Part shown: positions 25,448-33,226 of the stretch, one piece after another
How the letters are laid out: every line of letters begins with the position of its first letter
Numbering within the stretch: the stretch's first letter is position 1
Assembly: GCA_043778255.1 (NCBI GenBank)
Contig: JAYWGN010000055.1
Location: 11,142-75,141 of the forward strand
Direction: 5' to 3'
DNA from: JAYWGN01 sp043778255
GTDB taxonomy: Bacteria > Bacteroidota > Bacteroidia > Chitinophagales > Chitinophagaceae
Length of the DNA stretch: 64,000 nt
The notes under the pieces: model-generated
The model's database searches: none
The model's input: the letters and a program-made list of their open reading frames with translations, nothing else
What the model was told of the DNA's origin: nothing
Translations under genes and position numbers: made by a program

Positions 25448-25678
25448 CTAATGTTTTATAACGTTAATGGTGGCTGCCTCATCCAATCTTAAACTTAGGT
25501 TGTAACCTGCCACGTATATTGATATTGGGTCACCCTTTATCCCTATTTGTTCAATTTCAACTGTTTCACCAGGTACACAACCCAACTCCATTAATTTAAT
25601 ATACAGTTCGTCGTTGGTAAAGGAGTCTATAATTGCCCGTTCATTTATTTTTAAGTCCGATAGCTTTTGTGTATTCAT
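25448..25678 (-). CDS. feoA: FeoA-domain protein, stand-alone
   Basis: This 76-residue protein starts at ATG 25676-25678. It has an SH3-like FeoA domain with KLSDLKINERAIIDSF, then LMELGCVPGETVEIEQ and a C-terminal LSLRLDEAATI. FeoA is the small cytoplasmic partner of the Fe(II) transporter FeoB. feoB is not next to it here, so it may act with a distant feoB or in regulation. It ends 15 bp before the start of nadD. Confidence 0.87.
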   Translation of the reverse strand: MNTQKLSDLKINERAIIDSFTNDELYIKLMELGCVPGETVEIEQIGIKGDPISIYVAGYNLSLRLDEAATINVIKH

Positions 25679-25748
25679 TATTACAAAATTAAGTTTATTA
25701 GCTTCATAACATTTTACCAAATGCAGAATATTTTGTTCCTTGCAAACT

Positions 25749-26210
25749 ATGACACCAATCAATTTTTATGCTGATAACTTATTGCCCCGAGTGCCAAGCA
25801 AACCTAAACTTAGGGCTTTCATATTGCAATATATTGCCACGTATAACAAATCGGTTTATCAAATTAACTTCATTTTTTGTAAGGACAAATATTTACGTGA
25901 TCTCAATAAAGCATCATTAAACCACGATTACAATACTGATATACTTACCTACGATTTATCGCATACTTACAACCAAATAATAGCTGATGTTTACATTAGC
26001 ATAGATAGGGTAAAGCATAATGCCCGAGAACATACTGTAACTTACACCAATGAGTTACACCGAGTAATGTTTCATGGAGTATTACACCTGTTAGGTTACA
26101 ACGATAAAACGGATGCTGAAATAGCTATTATGCGTAAAAAGGAAGACGAACTATTAAACACCTATTTCAATGTTCCACGTGAAACATTAGTAAATCCATC
26201 AACTACTTAA
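25749..26210 (+). CDS. ybeY: endoribonuclease YbeY
   Basis: This 153-residue metal-dependent RNase is involved in 16S rRNA 3' maturation and ribosome quality control. It has DILTYDL, then IADVYIS, and the zinc motif HGVLHLLGYND. In many bacteria the third ligand is His (GYDH); here the position reads N-D with Asp as the possible ligand, which I recall as common in Bacteroidota. The start is ATG 25749; the TTG at 25740 adds three residues. The last codons (NVPRET) overlap the first parS-like site. mnmG follows 48 bp downstream. Confidence 0.93.
   Translation: MTPINFYADNLLPRVPSKPKLRAFILQYIATYNKSVYQINFIFCKDKYLRDLNKASLNHDYNTDILTYDLSHTYNQIIADVYISIDRVKHNAREHTVTYTNELHRVMFHGVLHLLGYNDKTDAEIAIMRKKEDELLNTYFNVPRETLVNPSTT
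26171..26186 (+). other. parS chromosome-partition site (consensus match)
   Basis: TGTTCCACGTGAAACA is an exact match to the published bacterial parS consensus TGTTNCACGTGAAACA, the ParB (Spo0J) binding site. It lies inside the 3' end of ybeY. A second copy is centred 41 bp downstream. ParA and ParB genes are not in the window. Confidence 0.85.
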
Positions 26211-26211
26211 T

Positions 26212-26227
26212 TGTTCCACGTGGAACA
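26212..26227 (+). other. second parS-like site, perfect palindrome
   Basis: TGTTCCACGTGGAACA is a perfect 16-bp palindrome that differs from the parS consensus at one base. It lies in the gap between ybeY and mnmG, 31 bp before the mnmG start. ParB could act here as a local regulator as well. Confidence 0.8.
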
Positions 26228-26258
26228 TTTAAAAACATAACTATTGTAATTTTGCAAT

Positions 26259-28127
26259 ATGTTTCAACAGTATAATGTAATAGTAGTAGGTGCAGGGCAT
26301 GCAGGATGTGAGGCCGCTGCAGCCGCAGCCAATATGGGTAGCAAGGTGTTATTAATTACTATGAATATGCAAACCATAGCACAAATGAGTTGCAACCCAG
26401 CAATGGGAGGTATTGCCAAAGGGCAAATAGTAAGAGAGATAGATGCAATGGGTGGATACTCAGGTATAGTTACAGACGAAAGTATGTTACAATTTAGAAT
26501 GCTAAACCGAAGTAAAGGGCCAGCAATGTGGAGCCCAAGGGCTCAAAATGATCGAATGGTATTTGCCACCAAGTGGCGAGAAATGCTCGAACAAACCCCA
26601 AATGTTGATTTTTACCAGGACAATGTAAAGGAATTATTAATAAGCAATGGAACTTGCTATGGCGTAACTACAAGTTTAGGTCACCAAATAAAAGCCGATA
26701 CAGTAGTTATTACAAGTGGTACATTTCTTAACGGCATTATACATATAGGCGAAAAACAATTTGGTGGAGGCAGAGTAGCCGAAAGTGCAGCAACGGGTAT
26801 TACTGAGCAGTTAGTAGCACAAGGTATGCAAAGCGACAGGCTTAAAACAGGCACACCCCCACGTATAGATGGACGAAGCCTCGATTACACAAAAATGGAA
26901 GAACAACAAGGCGACGATGAAATTACGGGATTTAGTTATTTACCCACCAAAAAAATAACAAAGCAACAGCAACGAAGTTGCCATATAACCTATACCAACC
27001 CAACAGTACACGAAATGCTAAAGGAGGGCTTTGACCGTAGCCCAATGTATGCCGGCCGTATAGATGGGGTAGGCCCAAGGTATTGCCCAAGTATAGAAGA
27101 TAAAATAAACCGATTTGCTGATAGGGATAGGCACCAATTATTTGTAGAACCCGAAGGGTGGAATACTGTAGAAATATATGTAAACGGATTTAGCACTAGC
27201 TTACCCGAAGAGGTGCAGCTGAAGGCTTTACGGCTAGTGCCAGGCTTTGAACATTGCAAAATGTTTAGACCAGGTTATGCTATTGAGTACGATTTTTTTC
27301 CACCTACACAGCTACAGTATAGTTTGGAAACAAAAGGTATCGGAAATTTATTTTTTGCAGGGCAAATAAATGGCACTACAGGATATGAAGAGGCAGCATG
27401 CCAAGGCTTAATGGCAGGTATAAATGCTCACCTTAAAGCCAACCATCAACCACCACTTATATTGAAAAGAAGCGATGCTTATATTGGTGTATTAATTGAT
27501 GACCTAATAAGTAAAGGTACACAAGAACCTTACCGTATGTTTACAAGCCGAGCCGAATATAGAACCTTACTACGGCAGGACAATGCCGACGTACGCCTTA
27601 CACCCCTTAGCCACCAAATAGGCTTAGCCAGTGAAGAGCGGTTACAAAAGGTAAATCAAAAAAACAAAGATGTAGAAGAAATATTACAATTGTTAAGAAC
27701 TACAGCCGCCGAGCCTGACGATATAAACGAGTACCTTACACAAATTGGAAGTGCAACATTGAAGGACAAGCAAAAACTAGCACAAATAATACTACGGCCC
27801 GAAGTACAGTTTGAGAAAATGAGAGCCGAAAATAGCAATATAAACAATAAGTTTAATATATATAACAATGATTGCTTGGAACAAGCAGAAATATTGACCA
27901 AGTACGAAGTATATATAGAAAAAGAAAAAGAATTGGTAGCCCGAATGAAACAAGTAGAAGAATTGCCTATACCTGCTGACTTTAATTATACCAAAGTAAA
28001 TAGTATAAGTAATGAAGCAAGAGAAAAACTAACAAAAGCAAAGCCCCAAACCTTGGGGCAAGCCAGCCGAATAAGTGGCATTAACCCTAGCGATATTCAA
28101 ATATTAATGATATATATGGGGCGATAA
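26259..28127 (+). CDS. mnmG: tRNA uridine-5-carboxymethylaminomethyl modification enzyme
   Basis: This 622-residue flavoprotein works with MnmE to modify U34 of tRNAs. It has the FAD-binding opening VVGAGHAGCEAA, MSCNPAMGGIAKGQ, LKTGTPPR, GTTGYEEAACQG and the C-terminal SRISGINPSDI segment. The length is typical. The two parS-like sites sit directly upstream. In several other phyla gidA/mnmG also lies near the replication origin and parAB, which supports an origin-proximal position here. Confidence 0.97.
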   Translation: MFQQYNVIVVGAGHAGCEAAAAAANMGSKVLLITMNMQTIAQMSCNPAMGGIAKGQIVREIDAMGGYSGIVTDESMLQFRMLNRSKGPAMWSPRAQNDRMVFATKWREMLEQTPNVDFYQDNVKELLISNGTCYGVTTSLGHQIKADTVVITSGTFLNGIIHIGEKQFGGGRVAESAATGITEQLVAQGMQSDRLKTGTPPRIDGRSLDYTKMEEQQGDDEITGFSYLPTKKITKQQQRSCHITYTNPTVHEMLKEGFDRSPMYAGRIDGVGPRYCPSIEDKINRFADRDRHQLFVEPEGWNTVEIYVNGFSTSLPEEVQLKALRLVPGFEHCKMFRPGYAIEYDFFPPTQLQYSLETKGIGNLFFAGQINGTTGYEEAACQGLMAGINAHLKANHQPPLILKRSDAYIGVLIDDLISKGTQEPYRMFTSRAEYRTLLRQDNADVRLTPLSHQIGLASEERLQKVNQKNKDVEEILQLLRTTAAEPDDINEYLTQIGSATLKDKQKLAQIILRPEVQFEKMRAENSNINNKFNIYNNDCLEQAEILTKYEVYIEKEKELVARMKQVEELPIPADFNYTKVNSISNEAREKLTKAKPQTLGQASRISGINPSDIQILMIYMGR

Positions 28128-28336
28128 TATAGGTACACTTTTAAGCTCTCAAAATCATTATTCACCCTATAGCTACCCTCCATAGTTGTAATAGGCTAGT
28201 TAATTACCCTACACATTGGCTTTTAATTAGCCCAACATTTTTATGATTAGTTCATAATATTATTTTTAGAGATATTAACTTCAAGCAGCATATTAGTAAT
28301 CTTTTTTGTCCGTGTTACAATCAAATTGTTATTTAA

Positions 28337-28367
28337 TTGTTAAATAACTATTTTTTTACTACATTCG
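28337..28367 (+). promoter_or_regulatory. candidate promoter of the first susCD pair
   Basis: TTG at 28337-28339 and TACATTCG at 28360-28367 resemble TTG and TAnnTTTG with a 20-base spacer. One position of the -7 element differs. The coding start is 35 bases downstream. Confidence 0.4.
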
Positions 28368-28402
28368 CAATACTATAATTAAAAAAGTAAACATTAAAAT
28401 TT

Positions 28403-31400
28403 ATGAAGTTATTTAAAAACAAATCCATTTCAAAGCTTAAAGCAGTATCAATACTAGTGTTGATGCTTACATTAGGTTTATTTGCCAATGCACAAAACAA
28501 AACTGTAACAGGAACAGTTACAGACGACAAAGGCAACCCAGTACCCAATGCCAACGTACAACAAACAGGCAACAACACCAATACTGTAAAAACAAAAGCC
28601 GATGGTACATTTAGCATATCTGTACCTAATGCAGCCAAAAGTGTAACGGTTAGTTATGTAGGATACAATAGGAAAAACGTATCCATTAACAATAATATTG
28701 CTAACACAGTATTAAGTAATGAAGAAAATAAAAGTGAAGAAATAATTGTAATAGGTTATGGTACCCAAAAGAAAAAAACGGTTACTTCAGCACAATCTAA
28801 AATTAATACTAACGAATTTAATACATTGGTTACACCAAGTATTGATAAGCAACTTGGCGGTAGAGCAGCAGGTCTACAAGTTACCAACCCATCTGGATTA
28901 GTAAACCAATCACCACGTATTAGAATTAGAGGAGTTAACTCCATAAGTCAGGGTCGTGATCCTTTAATTGTGTTGGATGGTGTTCCAACATACTCTGGCA
29001 ACTTTTCGAGTGTTGCTAACACAAATGCCTTAGCAGATATTAACCCTGCCGATATTGAATCTATTGATATATTAAAAGATGGTGCAGCCACTGCTATATA
29101 TGGTAGTAGAGCAGCAAATGGTGTAATATTAATAACAACCAAAAAAGGAAAGCAAGGTAAATCAAATGTAAATTTTAGCAGTGTATTTGGTTTTGCAAAA
29201 CCTTTTCAAAAGTTTAATTTGTTAAATGCACAAGAATTTGTAACAATATCCAATGAAAAACTTACTAATGCCTCATTAGCAAATGGAGCATTTATGGATG
29301 CAAATAATACTAATACAGATTGGCAAGGCCAAGTGTTAAATTCAAATGCATTATCACAATCATACTCTTTAGGTATTGATGGTGGTAGTGAAAGAACTTC
29401 ATATTTTATGTCATTTAGCTATGCAACACAAGAAGGTATAGTAAATACCAATAAAGCAAAAAAATATGGAGCAAGAATTAATATTGATCACAAGGTAAAT
29501 AATTGGTTAAAAGTTGGAAATAACTTAACCATATCACGTACAGAAGATAACGATCAAAACAATGGTACAAATGCCTTATCGGGGGCTGTAGCTGGTGCAC
29601 TAAGGTCATTGCCAAATGTTAGCCCATTTGATGCTGCTAACCCAGGGTTTGCTGGTTATAATGTATTAGCAGATGGTTCGGCTTTAGGCAGAGGTGCTAA
29701 CACCAGAACAATTGAAAATAATTATACTAACATAGCATTTGTATTAAATAACAATAAATTTAGTTCAGTAAAAAATAGAGTTATCGCAAATGCATTTATA
29801 GAAATAAAACCAATTAAAAATATTACTTACAAATTAGTAGGGTCGGTTGATTATAATACTGCAGTTGACTTTCAAGGGTTAGACCCTCGCCATGGCGACG
29901 GACGTGGAGCAAATGGTTCTGTATTTAACCAAAGTTTAAATAGAAACCGATACATTTTACAAAATATACTAAACTATAACAAAAACTTTGGCAATCATGG
30001 ATTGGCAGTAGTTGTAGGTAATGAATTACAAAGAGATCAAAATACATTTTTTAGTGGTCAAGGAACATCTATAAGCGACATATTTTTTCTAACTCAAAAT
30101 ATCATTTCTGGCAGTTATGTAAACCAATTTTCTGGTGGTTCTTATGGCAAAAGCGGTTTTGCATCTGTATTTGGTAGGTTTAACTATGATTTTAAAAATA
30201 AATATTTTGTACAAGCATCATTACGTAGAGATGGACAATCATCATTAGCACCCGATAAAAGAAACGGTACTTTTCCTGGCGTATCAGGCGGTTGGAGAGT
30301 ATCAGAAGAAAAATTTATTAAAGAATCTAAATTGAATGATTATATAAACGAATTTAAAATTAGAGGTGGATATGCTGAAGTTGGCAATACATTAGGAGGC
30401 TTCCCATATTTAAGTACTTATGCTTCGGCTCAGTACGGTGGGCTTAACGGTATAGCAGTTAACTTAGTTGGTAACAGCGATTTAATATGGGAAAAAAATA
30501 AAAAGCTTAATTATGGTTTTGATTTAACATTACTTAAAAATCGCTTAAATATTACATTTGATATATATCAAAACAAAAATGATAATTTAGTATTAGATGC
30601 ACCACTACCTGTAAGCTTTGGTATACCAGGCAATGCCGTATCACGCAATATAGGTAATATGGTTAATAAAGGTATTGAGTTAACAATAGCAGGTACTGTG
30701 CTTAAAAAAGGTGATTTCACTTGGGATGCAAGTATAAATTATACAACAGTAAAAAATGAGGTTAAGTCATTATACTTAAACCAAGACGTGTTTGGCACCT
30801 ATAACATATTAAGAGTAGGACAGCCAATAAATTCATTATTTGGATACCAATATGCTGGTGTTAATAGTGGTAATGGTAACCCAATGTATACCAAAGCAGA
30901 TGGCACTTTAATACAAGGCAATATAGCATCATCTTCTTACTTTTTAGCAACAAAAGGTAGTGCAGTATTAGGTGCTGCAAGCACATTAGCAGCAACAGAC
31001 CGTACAACTGTAGGCAATGTAATACCAACATATTATGGAGGATTTAGCAATACCCTTAATTACAAAGGGTTATCATTGGACTTTTTATTTAGATTTAGTG
31101 GCGGTAATAAAATAATGAATATTACGAAGCAAGATGCTTTATTAAGTCAAGGCTTTGTAAATAACGATAAAGAAATATTGGGACGATGGACAACAGCAGG
31201 ACAAGAGGCAACAGTACCAAGGCTATGGTATGGCCGAGATAACTTTACTAACTTAAGTGCAAGTACAAATACAAGATTTATAGAAGATGGTGACTTTATA
31301 CGATTAGATAACCTAACATTAGGCTATCAATTACCAAAGAGCATTCTTAATAAATTTTCAAAAAATGGGGTAAGGTCATTTAAGGCATTTATACAAGGGC

Positions 31401-31525
31401 AAAACTTATGGCTTAGCACCAAATTTACTGGTATTGACCCCGATGGTGTTGATGAGCAAGGCTTAAACAATGCAGTAGTGCCATCTGCAAGAACAATTTC
31501 TGTTGGCTTTACAATAGGCCTTTAA
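28403..31525 (+). CDS. SusC/RagA-family TonB-linked outer-membrane receptor (first)
   Basis: This 1040-residue protein has a signal peptide ending in NAQ, a carboxypeptidase-regulatory-like domain (TVTGTVTDDKGNPV, about 33-105), a TonB box (EEIIVIGYGTQ) and a plug domain (LDGVP, then DIESIDILKDGAATAIYGSRA). The rest is a 22-strand-type barrel. SusC proteins import oligosaccharides or other ligands together with a SusD lipoprotein, which follows 29 bp downstream. No glycoside hydrolase or dedicated regulator is adjacent, so the substrate cannot be named. Confidence 0.95.
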   Translation: MKLFKNKSISKLKAVSILVLMLTLGLFANAQNKTVTGTVTDDKGNPVPNANVQQTGNNTNTVKTKADGTFSISVPNAAKSVTVSYVGYNRKNVSINNNIANTVLSNEENKSEEIIVIGYGTQKKKTVTSAQSKINTNEFNTLVTPSIDKQLGGRAAGLQVTNPSGLVNQSPRIRIRGVNSISQGRDPLIVLDGVPTYSGNFSSVANTNALADINPADIESIDILKDGAATAIYGSRAANGVILITTKKGKQGKSNVNFSSVFGFAKPFQKFNLLNAQEFVTISNEKLTNASLANGAFMDANNTNTDWQGQVLNSNALSQSYSLGIDGGSERTSYFMSFSYATQEGIVNTNKAKKYGARINIDHKVNNWLKVGNNLTISRTEDNDQNNGTNALSGAVAGALRSLPNVSPFDAANPGFAGYNVLADGSALGRGANTRTIENNYTNIAFVLNNNKFSSVKNRVIANAFIEIKPIKNITYKLVGSVDYNTAVDFQGLDPRHGDGRGANGSVFNQSLNRNRYILQNILNYNKNFGNHGLAVVVGNELQRDQNTFFSGQGTSISDIFFLTQNIISGSYVNQFSGGSYGKSGFASVFGRFNYDFKNKYFVQASLRRDGQSSLAPDKRNGTFPGVSGGWRVSEEKFIKESKLNDYINEFKIRGGYAEVGNTLGGFPYLSTYASAQYGGLNGIAVNLVGNSDLIWEKNKKLNYGFDLTLLKNRLNITFDIYQNKNDNLVLDAPLPVSFGIPGNAVSRNIGNMVNKGIELTIAGTVLKKGDFTWDASINYTTVKNEVKSLYLNQDVFGTYNILRVGQPINSLFGYQYAGVNSGNGNPMYTKADGTLIQGNIASSSYFLATKGSAVLGAASTLAATDRTTVGNVIPTYYGGFSNTLNYKGLSLDFLFRFSGGNKIMNITKQDALLSQGFVNNDKEILGRWTTAGQEATVPRLWYGRDNFTNLSASTNTRFIEDGDFIRLDNLTLGYQLPKSILNKFSKNGVRSFKAFIQGQNLWLSTKFTGIDPDGVDEQGLNNAVVPSARTISVGFTIGL

Positions 31526-31554
31526 ACTATTAAAAAAATATAAAAATTTAATAA

Positions 31555-33165
31555 ATGAAAAATATATATAAAAACTTCAAATTAATATTTGCAACCATAG
31601 TAATTATAGCTATTGGTAGTAGTTGCGATAAAAAAGTATTAGATGTAACACCCTTTTCGTCATTTACTGATGCAACTGCATTTACAACCGTAGAACGAAT
31701 TAACTTAGCCATAAATGGTGTATACGATGCAGCACAAAGTGGCTTTTATGCAGGTGGCGTAGTTAGGGGTTATCCTTTTGGAGCAGCAAGTATACAGCAA
31801 GGCGATATGAGAGGTGAGGACATGCTTAACCAAGCAGCATTTTATCAAATAAGTTATGAAAACACCCAGTTGGACAACTCGGCAAATAATCGATTTCAAT
31901 TTGAAACATTATATGCACTTATAAATAAAGCAAACCTTGTAATTGAAGGGGTAAATGGTGCAGTAAGCAAAGGAATTATAACGGCAGCACAAGCAGCACA
32001 GTTTGAAGGGGAATGTAGATTTTTAAGAGCAATGGCACACCATGAACTTTTAATATTTTTTGCCCGTCCTTTTACTGACAATGCAGGTGGACAAACAGGT
32101 ATTATTTATAGAACATTTGGTATTAACAATGATGCTACCTCAGAAGCCGCCAAAGCTTTAACAAGAACTACTGTAGCCGATTGTTATACAAAACTTTTAG
32201 CCGATTTAAACTTTGCAGAAACCAATTTGTCTGCAACATCAATCTTAAAAACATTTAAAGCAACCAGAGCAGCAGCAATAGCTTTAAAAATGAGGGTTAG
32301 AATGCACCAAGGCGATTGGCCAGGTGTAAAAACTGAAGGAGATAAAATAGTATCAGCAGCAATGCCATTTACTAGTGCTATTGGGACTTGGAGATTGGCA
32401 GCAACCTCAGGAGCAGCATTTGTAGCTCCATGGCAAAGCGACGAAAATATATTTTCAATAAAAAATGATGCAACAGACAACCCAGGGGTTAATGGTTCGT
32501 TGCCAAATATGTTTGGAAACCCGTCACCAGCTCCTGTAGGTACAGGTGGCAGAGGCTTAGTACGTATAAGCCCAATTGTTTGGAACTTTACACCTTGGTT
32601 GTGCGACGATTTGAGAAGAACAGGCTTAACTTCTAGCGATGGAGGAGCAGGAAGATATACTACAAAATACAAAGACGTAACCACTCAATCAGATGCAGCA
32701 CCAATGATAAGATATGCAGAAGTATTGCTTATGTTAGCAGAGGCTGAAGCAAGAATAGCAGCTATACCATCTACAAGAGCATTAGATTTACTAAATGGAG
32801 TGCGTAACCGTTCATTAGCATCACCAACTACACAAGCTTACACTATTGCAACATTTTTAACAAAAAATGCATTAATTCAGGCAATATTAGATGAAAGAAG
32901 AATAGAGTTTTTGGCAGAAGGCAAAAGATTTGCCGATCTAAGCAGATTAGCAAACGATGCAAGTTTTGCACCAATAGCTGGAGGTGGAATACCCTCAAAA
33001 ATAGGATCTGGAGCAGCAACTGCAGCAATGTTTAATTGTGCAGCTCCACCAGTATTAACACGTTCTGTGCCAGCATTAGCTTACAGCAACTTTAGGTTTA
33101 TATGGCCTATACCAATTACCGAAATTCAACAAAATCCTAATTACACACAAAACCCAGGTTATTAA
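31555..33165 (+). CDS. SusD/RagB-family nutrient-binding lipoprotein (first)
   Basis: This 536-residue protein has a lipobox (AIGSSCDKK, Cys at about 24) and the TPR-containing SusD fold: ARFLRAMAH-type helix (ECRFLRAMAHHELL), YAEVLLMLAEAEAR and RRIEFLAEGKRF. The C-terminus WPIPITEIQQNPNYTQNPGY is the usual SusD ending. It caps the SusC barrel upstream. The gap to the next SusC gene is 61 bp, so all four Sus genes may share one transcript. Confidence 0.94.
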   Translation: MKNIYKNFKLIFATIVIIAIGSSCDKKVLDVTPFSSFTDATAFTTVERINLAINGVYDAAQSGFYAGGVVRGYPFGAASIQQGDMRGEDMLNQAAFYQISYENTQLDNSANNRFQFETLYALINKANLVIEGVNGAVSKGIITAAQAAQFEGECRFLRAMAHHELLIFFARPFTDNAGGQTGIIYRTFGINNDATSEAAKALTRTTVADCYTKLLADLNFAETNLSATSILKTFKATRAAAIALKMRVRMHQGDWPGVKTEGDKIVSAAMPFTSAIGTWRLAATSGAAFVAPWQSDENIFSIKNDATDNPGVNGSLPNMFGNPSPAPVGTGGRGLVRISPIVWNFTPWLCDDLRRTGLTSSDGGAGRYTTKYKDVTTQSDAAPMIRYAEVLLMLAEAEARIAAIPSTRALDLLNGVRNRSLASPTTQAYTIATFLTKNALIQAILDERRIEFLAEGKRFADLSRLANDASFAPIAGGGIPSKIGSGAATAAMFNCAAPPVLTRSVPALAYSNFRFIWPIPITEIQQNPNYTQNPGY

Positions 33166-33226
33166 CTTCAACTTTTAGTTAAATATCACAGTAATATTCC
33201 ACTCAAATTAAAAAAAACAAACACAC

